Below are positions 32,314 to 41,244 of a DNA stretch of 64,000 nucleotides, piece after piece. The notes beneath the pieces were generated by a model. That model worked only from the letters and a program-made list of their open reading frames with translations, was not told where the DNA came from and searched no databases. A program made the position numbers and the translations under genes. The DNA comes from Candidatus Binatia bacterium (GTDB lineage: Bacteria > Desulfobacterota > Binatia > Bin18), in assembly GCA_951812575.1 (NCBI GenBank), contig OX638322.1, positions 3,724,501-3,788,500 on the forward strand, given 5' to 3'. Position 1 is the stretch's first letter. Every line of letters begins with the position of its first letter.

Positions 32314-32802
32314 ATGCCCATCCCCGAACGCTACAACAGCGGCTACAACCTTGGTGTTGGTGGCGCGGTCGTGCGCGACAATCGCCTGCTGCTCGTGCGC
32401 CGGGCATCACGGCGGGGCAGGGGGAACTGGCAGGTGCCGGGTGGCTTTGTCGAGCCGGACGAAACCATTGAGCGGGCTGTTGTCCGGGAGGTTCGGGAGG
32501 AATCCGGTGTGACCGGAGAAGTGCAGGGCGTCGTTGGCCTACGGAATCGGTGTGATCCCGACATTGGCAACAGTCTGTATATCGTCCTGCTGATGAAACC
32601 GCTGAGCGGTGAGCCGCAACCCGATATGGAAGAGGTTGACCGCGCCGAGTATCTGACCCTGGAGCAGATTGAGGGGTTGGAGCAGGTGCCGCCCATTAAT
32701 AGGGAGATCGCCAGCCGGGTGCTCTCTGAGAAAAAATGCCTGCTGGCGCCGCAAGAACTCATCCATCTGAACGGCAAACCCTACACGCTCTTTGTTGGAT
32801 AG
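32314..32802 (+). CDS. NUDIX hydrolase
   Basis: A 162-residue NUDIX protein. The Nudix box GX5EX7REUXEEXGU is complete: GGFVEPDETIERAVVREVREESGV at about residues 44-67, with the Mg2+-binding glutamates kept. An N-terminal YNLGVGGAVVRDNRLLLVRR strand precedes it. It hydrolyses a nucleoside-diphosphate-linked compound such as a damaged nucleotide, NADH or ADP-ribose; the specificity is not readable. It follows the GST-like gene by 38 bp. Confidence 0.9.
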   Translation: MPIPERYNSGYNLGVGGAVVRDNRLLLVRRASRRGRGNWQVPGGFVEPDETIERAVVREVREESGVTGEVQGVVGLRNRCDPDIGNSLYIVLLMKPLSGEPQPDMEEVDRAEYLTLEQIEGLEQVPPINREIASRVLSEKKCLLAPQELIHLNGKPYTLFVG

Positions 32803-32840
32803 CGTTTTCTAGAGCACCTCACGATGCTGTGTAGCTGCCT

Positions 32841-32923
32841 GTCATTCCTGTGAAAACAGGAATCCAGGGCCCCATCCTCCCGGCCTCTGGATGCCGGATC
32901 ACGTCCGGCATGACGAGAGCGTA
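32841..32923. repeat. REP-like intergenic repeat
   Basis: GTCATTCCTGTGAAAACAGG/AATCCAG then CTGGATGCCGGATCACGTCC/GGCATGAC make two hairpins. This is a widespread bacterial intergenic repeat type (REP-like) often seen after genes; no gene-specific function is implied. Confidence 0.7.
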
Positions 32924-33038
32924 TAAACGGCAAACCCTCCACACTCTTCATTGGGTAGTTTCCACGCCTTGATATTGCTCCTATCATATTGAAGAACAGT
33001 GAGATGTAGTCAAAAGTGAGTATGCTGACTCTCTCAAT

Positions 33039-34994
33039 ATGCCCATGAACAAAAACATACTGCTCGTGATTTTTGCTCTCCTGTTGATTGTGGGGCAGAC
33101 CGCCATTGCCCACGCGCAATCGGCCACCTATCGGGTGACCTTTGAGGGCAAATGGACCACCAGTGTCACCCCCGGCGGCGTGCCCGGCGGGGCGCATTTC
33201 ACGACGTTGATCGGTGCCGTCCATAACGACCAAGTCACCTTCTGGAGCAGTGGCGGCACGGCCAGTGCGGGGATCGAGAGTATGGCGGAGATTGGGGGCA
33301 CGAGCACCCTCAAGAGCGAGATCACGGCCGCCGGCTCGAATGCCCACGCTACCATTGAGAAGAGTATCTCATCTGGCGGGACTGCCACCGCCACGGTTGA
33401 CATCACAGTTACCCCCACCCATCCCCTGGTCACCCTAGTCACAATGGTGGCCCCGAGCCCGGACTGGTTCGTGGGTGTCTCCAGGCTGTCATTGCGTGAC
33501 AGCAACAACTGGATAGCGTCGAAGACGGTGGACTTGTTTCCGTACGACGCGGGAACCGAGGACGGCACGGAGTTCTCCCTGAGCAACGATCCGACCTCAC
33601 CTCAGGGCATGATCATGAGCATCAAGGGAACGGGCAAGTTCTCGGATGAGCCGATTGCCACACTCACCTTCACCCTTCAGACACCGCCCCCACCACCGGG
33701 GGGTGGGAGTAGTGGCGGTGGTGGGAGCAGCCGGGACGACCACGGCAATACGCCCGCGCGGGCGACCGTAGTCTCCCTCGGCGAGACCGCGCCCTGGAGT
33801 TCGTCCACCGCCGGACAGATCAACACCACGCGCGATATCGATTATTTCACGTTTACCGCCCCCCACGCCGGGGTATTGCTGGTCGGGACGATCGGCTCGA
33901 CCGACACCAGGGGCACGGTCTGGCAAGATGGTGAAGAACTAGACATGGCGGACAGCGGAGGGACGCGGCAGAACTTTCGGCTCAGCGTCCGAGTGGAGGC
34001 CGGGCCGGTGGTGATCGCCGTGGCGGGCAATGGGCGCCGGACTGGAAGCTATACCTTACAGACCAGCCTGCTGGCCGGGTATCTGGAGAACCCAGGGCCG
34101 GAGTCCTTTCAGAGTGGGGTTGGCGTGCTTTCGGGTTGGGTGTGTGACGCTGAGGAGATCGAGATTGAGATTGGGGACCTCACGACGCAGGTGGCGGCAT
34201 ATGGCACCGAGCGGTTGGATACGGTGGATAGCTGTGGCGATACGAACAACGGCTTTGGGTTGTTATACAACTGGAATCATCTGGACGACGGTGAGCATAC
34301 GGTCCTGGCGCGGGTGAATGGCGTCGAGTTGGGCCGGGCCAGCGTGGATGGAGTGGAGTTAGGTCGAGCCACAGTGACGGTGACGACGCTGGGCGCAGAG
34401 TTCTTAGAGGACGTAGCGGGCGAGTGCACGGTGGAGAACTTCCCGATGGACGGAGAGACGGTCCGGCTGGTGTGGCAACAGACGAACCAGAACTTCATGA
34501 TAGCGGGCGAGAGTGTGCCGCGCGGAGAGAACCGGGCCGGGTTAGCCGGAGTGGGCTATCTGGAGAACCCAGGGCCCAACTCCTTTCAGAGTGGCCTTGG
34601 GGTCATTTCGGGTTGGGTGTGTGACGCCGAGACGGTCGAGATCGAGCTGGGGAACCTCGATCGACAGGTGGCGGCGTATGGCACCGAGCGGTTGGATACG
34701 GTGGATAGCTGTGGTGATACGAACAACGGCTTTGGGTTGTTATTCAACTGGAACCGGCTGGGCGACGGCGAGCATACGGTCGTGGCCTACGTCGATAACA
34801 GCAAACTCGGCCGGGCCACGGTGCGGGTGACGACCGTGGGGGAAGGGGCGGAGGAAGAGTTTCTGCGGGGGGTTGAGGGGGAATGTGTGATGGACGACTT
34901 CCCGAGTCCGGGTGAGCGCGTGACGGTGGAATGGCAACAGAATAACCAGAACTTTGTGATTATCTCACACGACCCTGATACAGCGGGACCGTAA
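33039..34994 (+). CDS. Secreted spondin-domain protein with two C-terminal repeats
   Basis: A 651-residue exported protein with a signal peptide (NKNILLVIFALLLIVGQTAIA, cut near AHA-QS). About residues 27-215 form a Spondin_N domain: YRVTFEGKW, AHFTTLIGAVHN, a late MVAPSPDWFVGVSRLSL and YDAGTEDGTEF. A Pro/Gly/Ser linker follows, then a pre-peptidase C-terminal (PPC)-like beta domain (residues 230-345, DIDYFTFTAPHAG). Two repeats of about 159 residues complete it (from 346 and 505; GYLENPGP, SGWVCDAE, VDSCGDTNNGFGLL). Repeat DNA at 34203-34268 and 34680-34745 differs by one base. No RBS is evident. Spondin_N domains mediate adhesion in animals; in bacteria the role is unclear. Confidence 0.88.
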   Translation: MPMNKNILLVIFALLLIVGQTAIAHAQSATYRVTFEGKWTTSVTPGGVPGGAHFTTLIGAVHNDQVTFWSSGGTASAGIESMAEIGGTSTLKSEITAAGSNAHATIEKSISSGGTATATVDITVTPTHPLVTLVTMVAPSPDWFVGVSRLSLRDSNNWIASKTVDLFPYDAGTEDGTEFSLSNDPTSPQGMIMSIKGTGKFSDEPIATLTFTLQTPPPPPGGGSSGGGGSSRDDHGNTPARATVVSLGETAPWSSSTAGQINTTRDIDYFTFTAPHAGVLLVGTIGSTDTRGTVWQDGEELDMADSGGTRQNFRLSVRVEAGPVVIAVAGNGRRTGSYTLQTSLLAGYLENPGPESFQSGVGVLSGWVCDAEEIEIEIGDLTTQVAAYGTERLDTVDSCGDTNNGFGLLYNWNHLDDGEHTVLARVNGVELGRASVDGVELGRATVTVTTLGAEFLEDVAGECTVENFPMDGETVRLVWQQTNQNFMIAGESVPRGENRAGLAGVGYLENPGPNSFQSGLGVISGWVCDAETVEIELGNLDRQVAAYGTERLDTVDSCGDTNNGFGLLFNWNRLGDGEHTVVAYVDNSKLGRATVRVTTVGEGAEEEFLRGVEGECVMDDFPSPGERVTVEWQQNNQNFVIISHDPDTAGP

Positions 34995-35041
34995 CCGTGA
35001 GGCTTGCGCGGGCCGGAGAAGTTCTCCCGTGCTTTAGCCAA

Positions 35042-35912
35042 CTATTGAAAGGATTCATCGCACGCAGCAACGGTTTCAGGATCGGTCGCGACTTGGTCGG
35101 CCCACTCACGGGTATCGAACCAATACTGGCGGTGCTGTTCGAGCCAGCCATCGGCATGGCGAACCGCAATCCAACTATTGAAAAAGTTTAAAGTATCGAG
35201 GTCACCTTTCCGCACAGCCATACCCGCCACTCCCGAGGAAAACGGCTCCTCGAAGGGCAGGTGCAGAGTCTCCGGGTTGGCTTCAACCCACGTGGTCCGC
35301 GTCGTCGCGAACGCCGCCGCAGCATGGGCGTCACCGGCGACGACGGCCTGGAGGACCTCGTTGTCGGTATCAAAGAGCAAGGAGCATGGCATCAGGAAAC
35401 ACATTCTCGATAGCAGGTATTGACGAGGCTCCCCGACGGGTCGCAATCGTGACATCGGAACTGTTGAAATCGGTCAGCGTTTCCAGGGCTGTGGTTTGCT
35501 CTGTATTCGCCACGAGGAAGGTCCCGGTAGCGTTGTACGGGGATGTGAAATTGATCCTGAGGTTACGTTCCGGCAGGATTTGCATCCCGCTGATAATGAC
35601 GTCAAACTCCTCGGCGATCAGTTCCGAGATGACGTAGTTCCAGTTCGTCCGGGCAAATTCGATCTCCACCCCCATGTCCTCGGCCACTCTTTTCGCCACA
35701 TCAATTTCGAAGCCGATCAGTTCGCCGTCGGCATTGCAGGCCGACCAGGGCTCGAACAGCCCGAGCCCGACGCGCAGCGTCCCCCGATCCTGGACCTCCT
35801 CGATGACGCTGTCAAACGCCCACCACGGGAAAAACTCGGCCATCGCGCGCGAGTGGAAACCGCCAATCAGGGCAACAACGACCAGACCACACAACATGTG
35901 CTTTATCCGCAT
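35042..35912 (-). pseudogene. Frameshifted periplasmic amino-acid-type solute-binding protein (SBP_bac_3)
   Basis: The 5' half (from 35912) has a signal peptide (LVVVALIGGFHSRAMA) and the SBP_bac_3 start RGTLRVGLGLFEPWSACNADGELIGFEIDVAKRVAEDM. It stops at a TGA near 35370 after DAMLLAL. The 3' half continues in another frame from LFDTDNEVLQAVVAGDAHAAAAFATT and ends after YWFDTREWADQVATD. The two halves meet at one place (about 35380), so a single-base indel broke the gene or the assembly. Joined, they give a normal length for a binding protein. No permease or ATPase gene is nearby, so it was an orphan binding protein. Confidence 0.85.
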
Positions 35913-36089
35913 CAGACACCTCCTTGAGACATTCGCTGAGAATTTCGTTCCTACTGCCTAGCACACATGGGAGTAGTCCGTGAGTTCGGCTATAAAAAAA
36001 TTACTGAGTATAGTCAAAAATAAATATTCCAGGCTGTAGAATCGCTTCGCCTGTGCTAACCCTAATGGCAAAAGGGGAAATCTGTGGGT

Positions 36090-36902
36090 ATGGCTCCACA
36101 ACAAGAAACGCTTGAACTGCGTGGAGATGGCGTGGCACGGGCCGCTATTCGATTTTGCTACCGTCAGGCTGGCCAGGGGCAGCCGCTGGTATGGCTCCAC
36201 TGGTTGTGGGGCGAGCCGGGCTGGATGGACTACCACCAACGGTTAGCCGAACGTTTCCAGGTGTTTGTTCCCGACCTGCCGGGCTATGGGCAATCCGCCT
36301 TGCCAGAGTGGGCGAAGACGCCGCATGACTTGGCGGTGTTGCTGCTGCAATTCTTTGATGCGCTGTCGTTTGAACGACCGATTGTTGTCGGCTCGTGCCT
36401 GGGGGGATGGGTTGGGGCTGAACTCGCTCTGCTCAGACCGGAGCGGATTGCCAAGCTGGTTTTGATTAGCCCGCTCGGCTTGGTGCAGGACTGGACCAAG
36501 GTCCCCAATCTCTTCTATACGGACCCGGCGCGCTTGCCCCAGTATCTTTTTGTGGACGCAGTTCCGGAACGGGCCTCACTGTATGTTCCCGACCTGAGTC
36601 ACTGGACCGACGCATTTATCAACAACCGAAACGCGAGCATCCGACTGGTGTTTGACCCCTACCTCCACAGTCGCAGCCTGCGCCATCACTTGCATCTTTT
36701 GACCACCCCAACGCTTGTCATCTGGGGCGAGCAGGACCCCCTCCTGGCCCCAGCCCACGCCGCGCTGTGGACGGCCTCGCTGCCGCACGCTCACCGCGTG
36801 ATAACTCCGGGGGCCGGACATCTGCCGTATGTGGAAGAGTGCGAGGCCGTCATCCAGGCGATTGACACCTTCATTCCGCCACAGGAGAGGGGAGGCGCAT
36901 GA
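36090..36902 (+). CDS. Alpha/beta hydrolase with cysteine nucleophile
   Basis: A 270-residue alpha/beta hydrolase. Family blocks are PLVWLHWLWGEPG, FVPDLPGYGQS, the nucleophile elbow VVGSCLGGW, LVLISPLGL, LVIWGEQDPL and the His block GAGHLPYVEE. The elbow reads G-S-C-L-G, so cysteine stands where serine is usual, as in dienelactone hydrolase. The oxyanion HG motif is also unusual (HWLWG). I prefer the ATG at 36090, with AAAGGGGAAA upstream, to the GTG 6 bp earlier. The stop overlaps the start of an LLM oxidoreductase (ATGA), so the two act together, perhaps oxygenating a ring or ester and cleaving the product. Confidence 0.83.
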   Translation: MAPQQETLELRGDGVARAAIRFCYRQAGQGQPLVWLHWLWGEPGWMDYHQRLAERFQVFVPDLPGYGQSALPEWAKTPHDLAVLLLQFFDALSFERPIVVGSCLGGWVGAELALLRPERIAKLVLISPLGLVQDWTKVPNLFYTDPARLPQYLFVDAVPERASLYVPDLSHWTDAFINNRNASIRLVFDPYLHSRSLRHHLHLLTTPTLVIWGEQDPLLAPAHAALWTASLPHAHRVITPGAGHLPYVEECEAVIQAIDTFIPPQERGGA

Positions 36903-38056
36903 GAATCTTTAATATGGTGCTGTTTGGCTGGCCGCACCTGCCTGACGATGCTCCCGTTGGTACGCCTGGATCGTATCCCCTTTCGAATCAGTATTTCGAT
37001 CCTGTTCAGGGAAACGCATTACTGCAACAAGAGCTGGACCGGATCACGCTCAGTGATGAGCTTGGGTTGGATGGCTTCACCTGTCAGGAGCATCATGGCG
37101 GTGGCGGATTTTGTGCCATGGTGCCTTCGACGCACCTCATGGCGGCAGCCGTCTCACAACGCACCAAACATCTTCAAGTGGCGGTCACCGGCACGTGCAT
37201 TCCGTTGCACCACCCGCTGGCCATTGCGGAAGAGGTCGCCATGCTGGATCACCTGAGCAATGGGCGTTTCATTTGGGGAGCGCTGCGTGGTTTTCCGACC
37301 GAATACCTGTCCTACAACGTCAACCCAGCGGAATCTCAGGCACGGTTCCGGGAAGGTTTTTCCCTGGTCCTGAAAGCGCTTTCGAGTGAGGGGCGGTTTG
37401 ATTTTGATGGCCAGTTTTACCGCGTCCGGGACTACAATATCTGGCCTAAGCCCTTGCAGCAGCCCTATCCGAAAATCTGGATGGCGGCCAATAGCCTGGA
37501 CTCGCTCGATTTTGCGGTCAGGAATCGCACCTATATTGCCACGCCGTGGGTCAGTATTGAGCGGACGCGCTCGGTGCACGAGACGTATTATCGGCTGGCT
37601 CAAGAGCAAAGCATCACCATCCCCGAGGATTTTGATGACATGTTTGCCTCGATCTGCGCGTTATACGTTGGCGAGAGCGATAAAAAGGCCCGCCAGGAGG
37701 CCGAAGCGCACTTGGAATACCACTTCTTCCGCGCGCTGGCGTCGTTTGATATCGGTACCGTCTCGCTTATCCCCGGACATATGAGTGTCGGTGGTATGCG
37801 CGACTGGCTGAAGAACGTCACGAGTAAAGAGACGGGCAAGGCCATGGGCTATAGCGTCGATGAAGGAATTGAGAATGGGACGGTCATTCTGGGCGGCCCG
37901 GAAAGCGTGATCGCTCAAATCAAACGCCAACGCGAAGAGGGCAAACGCGGCACCCTCCTGGCCATGTTTCAGTTCGGTTCCCTGCCGGATGCACTCGCGA
38001 CGCAGAGCCTGCGCCTCTTTGCCCACGAGGTATTGCCCAAGATTCGCGCCATTTGA
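36899..38056 (+). CDS. LLM-class flavin-dependent oxidoreductase
   Basis: A 385-residue luciferase-like monooxygenase-type protein. Seen are ELGLDGFTCQEHHG (typical of bacterial luciferase-like alkanal/alkane-type members), LQVAVTGTCIPLHHPLAIAEEVAMLDHLSNGRFIWGALRGF, FRVRDYNIWPKPLQQPYPKIWMAA and a C-terminal ILGGPESVIAQIKRQREEG. It is the FMN or F420 type; the substrate is unknown. Its start lies in the stop of the Cys-nucleophile hydrolase gene. A paralogue at 39995 shares the EHHG/EHHA motif and is also beside an alpha/beta hydrolase gene. Confidence 0.88.
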   Translation: MRIFNMVLFGWPHLPDDAPVGTPGSYPLSNQYFDPVQGNALLQQELDRITLSDELGLDGFTCQEHHGGGGFCAMVPSTHLMAAAVSQRTKHLQVAVTGTCIPLHHPLAIAEEVAMLDHLSNGRFIWGALRGFPTEYLSYNVNPAESQARFREGFSLVLKALSSEGRFDFDGQFYRVRDYNIWPKPLQQPYPKIWMAANSLDSLDFAVRNRTYIATPWVSIERTRSVHETYYRLAQEQSITIPEDFDDMFASICALYVGESDKKARQEAEAHLEYHFFRALASFDIGTVSLIPGHMSVGGMRDWLKNVTSKETGKAMGYSVDEGIENGTVILGGPESVIAQIKRQREEGKRGTLLAMFQFGSLPDALATQSLRLFAHEVLPKIRAI

Positions 38057-38483
38057 GGAGGCGTCGCTCCGCCCTCCGTCAAAAACGACCGCCCCGCCTT
38101 GGCTCTCGCCACCCTCTTCCCCGGCTAAAGCGCTATCTTGCATCCCACGCCCCAAGAGGGGAGTTTTCCTATCCCCTCCTTGGACGTGTGATGCACATTA
38201 CATTACCCGACAGCTCCCCGCTCCCCTGCGCCGTGCCTGTCTGCGGCAGGGGGCCAGGAGTGCGGGCTTCCAGCCCGCAGGCGGCCAAGATGGCCGCGCT
38301 CCCAGGCAGCGGGCAGGCAGGCGGCCCGAGGCGGGGGCTGCCGGATCGGGCCCGGGAGGCTCACGCCTCAATGCACATCTCACGTCCCAAGAGGGGATGT
38401 GTTTTGCTCCCTTCACTGGGTGGGTGGCCTGGACTCTCGCTGGTGTCCTGGACGGTGGACGTGTGGAACTCTATCGTAGCCCT
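38057..38483. other. 427-bp non-coding stretch with degraded hairpin repeats
   Basis: No convincing gene; the frame of the following MFS gene stays open through it by chance but has no family signal here. CCCAAGAGGGGA occurs twice (38151-38162 and 38386-38397), and a family E hairpin (GTGCGGGCTTCCAGCCCGC and GGCCGCGCTCCCAG) lies between at 38257-38312. The layout suggests several nested repeat insertions. Confidence 0.65.
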
Positions 38484-39767
38484 ATGGCAGGTCGGGACGG
38501 AGGATTGAGCGAGGGGTCGCCCGCGTTTTTCTACGGCTGGTGGATCGTCGTGGCGTGCTTTGTCAGCATGTCGATGGCCGGGGGTGTTGGCAATCTGTCC
38601 TTCACCGTCTTTCTCAAGCCGCTGAGCGCAGAGTTCGGCTGGACCCGGGCGCAGGTATCGGGTGGGATTTCCGCCTTTATGTTGGCTATTGCGCTCACCG
38701 CCCCCTTTGTCGGGCGAGCGGTTGGTCTGTACGGGCCGCGGGCGGTCATGATTCCGGCGGCCGTATTAGTGGGCCTGTGCCTGATGCTGCTGTCACAGCT
38801 GACCGCCTTGTGGCAGCTCTATCTGCTGCGTCTCGGGGTGGGGGTTGGGTTTACAGCCCTGGCCCATGTGCCGGTCAATATCGCCATTTCGCGCTGGTTC
38901 AGGCGCAAGCGCGGTCGGGCCATGGGCACGGCCATGATCGGTGCTCCTGTGGGCGGACTGCTCATGACGCCCTTTGCCTCGTCTTGTATCGAGTGGGTGG
39001 ACTGGCGTCTCACCCTGTTGATCCTGGGCGGGCTGCTATGGGTTATCCTGGTTCCAGTGCTGTTTGGACTGCTGCGAGATACGCCGGCTGACCTGGGTCT
39101 GCTACCGGACGGCGAGACGGGACGGAGCGCAGACGATACGCCAGGCGACGTTGGAGGAGGGGAGGGGATATCCGCCCGCGATACGCTCCGGACTGGCCGT
39201 TTCTGGGCCCTCATCGGTATCTATTTTCTGGCCTATGGCTGTCTCTTTTCCGTGATGATTCATCAGCATCCCTATTTTACGGATCAAGGCTTTTCCGCCC
39301 AGCACGCAGCCCTGCTGGTGAGTGTACTGCTCAGCGCGTCGGTGATCAGCGGGCTGGGTTTTGGCTGGGCGAGTGAGCGCTATGATCCCATGCAACTGGC
39401 GGCGACCTGTTATGCTCTGGGCAGTGTGGGCATAGCCCTGCTCTTATGGGCTTCCCCCGTGGTTGCCATGGTCGGCTTTGTTGTCTGCTTCGGCCTATTC
39501 TTTGGTGGCACCACTCCGCTGACCGCTCTCGTGACCGGGCACATGTTCGGCATGAAAGCGCACGGCGTGATTTACGGTTTCTATCAGACCGTTATCTGTT
39601 TGAGCGGTTTCGTTGGCCCAACGCTGATGGGCTTTCTCTATGACACGACCGGCAGCTATCAACTCGGGTTTACCGGAGTTAGTATCGGTCTGCTGTGTGC
39701 TGCCGCGCTGATGCTGGTCGTGTGGGCAAGAACCGCTCTCCTTCCGGTGTCTGTTGCTTCCGCCTGA
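38484..39767 (+). CDS. Major facilitator superfamily transporter
   Basis: A 427-residue MFS protein with about 12 membrane segments. The N-half starts FFYGWWIVVACFVSMSMAGGVGNLSF and has FRRKRGRAMGTAMIGAPVGG, the loop-2/loop-4-type charged motif of oxalate/formate- and monocarboxylate-like MFS members. A central acidic loop (DGETGRSADDTPGDVGGGEG) joins the halves. The ATG at 38484 is chosen because everything upstream is repeat-derived. Located between two LLM genes, it may import the compound they oxidise or export a product (inference). Confidence 0.87.
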   Translation: MAGRDGGLSEGSPAFFYGWWIVVACFVSMSMAGGVGNLSFTVFLKPLSAEFGWTRAQVSGGISAFMLAIALTAPFVGRAVGLYGPRAVMIPAAVLVGLCLMLLSQLTALWQLYLLRLGVGVGFTALAHVPVNIAISRWFRRKRGRAMGTAMIGAPVGGLLMTPFASSCIEWVDWRLTLLILGGLLWVILVPVLFGLLRDTPADLGLLPDGETGRSADDTPGDVGGGEGISARDTLRTGRFWALIGIYFLAYGCLFSVMIHQHPYFTDQGFSAQHAALLVSVLLSASVISGLGFGWASERYDPMQLAATCYALGSVGIALLLWASPVVAMVGFVVCFGLFFGGTTPLTALVTGHMFGMKAHGVIYGFYQTVICLSGFVGPTLMGFLYDTTGSYQLGFTGVSIGLLCAAALMLVVWARTALLPVSVASA

Positions 39768-39838
39768 ACAAACAGGTCGGATTTTCCTCTTGTGGCTCAA
39801 ATCCCCGGCTGATACAACTTTTTGCACAAAGAGTAAGG

Positions 39839-39953
39839 AACCCACCCCGGCCCCCGTATCAAGTACGGGGCAGGCCCTACGGGCCGTCCCTCCAAGGAGG
39901 GGAGCGGCATTCATCCCCTCTTGGGAGGGGTGCTGCGAAGCAGCGGGGTAGGT
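39839..39953. repeat. GC-rich palindromic repeat (family D, long copy)
   Basis: Begins CCCACCCCGGCCCCCG, has two internal hairpins (CCCCGTATCAAGTACGGGG-type and CCCTCCAAGGAGGGGAG) and ends GCGAAGCAGCGGGGTAGG, complementary to the usual start of the family. Confidence 0.7.
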
Positions 39954-39994
39954 TTCTGATGTTCGTTCTGAGCCGTCAATGAGGAGGGCCTGTT

Positions 39995-41212
39995 ATGAAA
40001 TGCCATTGGTTCCATTTGATGCCGTATCAGGATCTGCCCGAGGACTTTAAGGAAAAACACCCGAGTGTGTGGGTGGATGTTTCCAGTGAATTGTACGACC
40101 CCGCTCGGGGCCATCAATTTTACAACGAATATCTGGATCAACTGGAGTTTGCGGACAGCCTGGGGTTTGACGGTATTTGCGTGAATGAGCACCATGCCAA
40201 CGCCTATGGTCTGATGCCATCCCCCAATCTCATTCTGGCCGCGCTCGCCCGGCGGACTTCCAATTCCTCACTCATTGTGCTGGGCAACTCGATTGCGCTG
40301 TATAACCCGCCTATTCGGATTGCCGAAGAAATGGCCATGCTCGATTGTATATCGGGTGGTCGTTTTGTAGGTGGCTTTCCGGTCGGTACGTCGATGGACA
40401 CCAATTTTGCGTATGGCCAGACGCCCCTGACGCTACGCGAGAAATATCGGGAAGGCCACGATCTGATTATCAAGGCCTGGACCGAGCCGGAACCGTTTGC
40501 CTTTAACGGCAAATACAACCAACTCCGCTATGTGAACATCTGGCCCCGCCCGATTCAAAAGCCGCATCCGCCGGTGTGGATTCCAGGCGGCGGCAGCGTT
40601 GAGACCTGGGACTGGGTGGCCGCGCACGACTATATGTATGCCTTCCTGAGTTATTTCGGCTACGAGCCGGCCACGCAGATTATGAAAGGCTATTGGGAGG
40701 CGGTAGACCGCGCCGGCCGAGACCGGAACCCCTACCGCGCCGGCTATCTGCAACTCATTGGGGTATCCGAGACGGACGCCCAAGCGGAAAAGGACTATGC
40801 CGAGGCGGCTTCGTATTTCTACCATCGCTGCCTGCACGTGCCCGATTATTGGGCTGCGGCGCCAGGTTACCTGACGCTCAAGACCATTAAGTCGCTCAAG
40901 TCGCCTTTCAGTTTCGAGCAGTTGGCCGACCTCAAATGGAAAGATTTTGTTGAGCAGGGCTATGTTATTGCCGGCTCCCCGGAAACCGTGCGCGAACGGC
41001 TGGTGGAAGTCATTAAGGAAATGAACGTCGGGCAACTTTTCTCCCTGCTCCACTTCGGCAACCTGAGCGCCGAGCTGACCCGCAAGAATACCGAACTGTA
41101 CGCCAAAGAGGTTTTACCCTTTTTGCGCGAGCAGTTGTGGAACGAATGGGAAGACCGTTGGGCACCGCACCCGCTGAAGGAAGAAGATCGTATGCCGGTC
41201 GCCGCCCTCTGA
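39995..41212 (+). CDS. LLM-class flavin-dependent oxidoreductase
   Basis: A 405-residue luciferase-like protein. Features are SLGFDGICVNEHHANAYGLMPSPNLILAALARRT, IALYNPPIRIAEEMAMLDCISGGRFVGGFPVGTSMD, LRYVNIWPRPIQKPHPPVWIPGGGS and VIAGSPETVRERLVEV. It is a paralogue of the gene at 36899 (same EHH and MLDxxSxGRF motifs). RBS GAGGAGGGCCTGTT precedes the ATG. It is followed after 32 bp by an alpha/beta hydrolase with a regular Ser elbow, repeating the oxidoreductase-hydrolase pairing. Confidence 0.88.
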   Translation: MKCHWFHLMPYQDLPEDFKEKHPSVWVDVSSELYDPARGHQFYNEYLDQLEFADSLGFDGICVNEHHANAYGLMPSPNLILAALARRTSNSSLIVLGNSIALYNPPIRIAEEMAMLDCISGGRFVGGFPVGTSMDTNFAYGQTPLTLREKYREGHDLIIKAWTEPEPFAFNGKYNQLRYVNIWPRPIQKPHPPVWIPGGGSVETWDWVAAHDYMYAFLSYFGYEPATQIMKGYWEAVDRAGRDRNPYRAGYLQLIGVSETDAQAEKDYAEAASYFYHRCLHVPDYWAAAPGYLTLKTIKSLKSPFSFEQLADLKWKDFVEQGYVIAGSPETVRERLVEVIKEMNVGQLFSLLHFGNLSAELTRKNTELYAKEVLPFLREQLWNEWEDRWAPHPLKEEDRMPVAAL

Positions 41213-41244
41213 GATGCCGCCCCCCTGAATGGAGATTGTTTGGA

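Noticed and set aside
35370..35400. In-frame TGA in the solute-binding gene read as selenocysteine
   Set aside because: The downstream homologous sequence lies in a different frame, so a frameshift explains it, not TGA recoding.
37989..38483. N-terminal extension of the MFS transporter
   Set aside because: The open frame runs through hairpin repeats and has Arg/Pro-rich nonsense composition; the membrane protein begins at the ATG at 38484.
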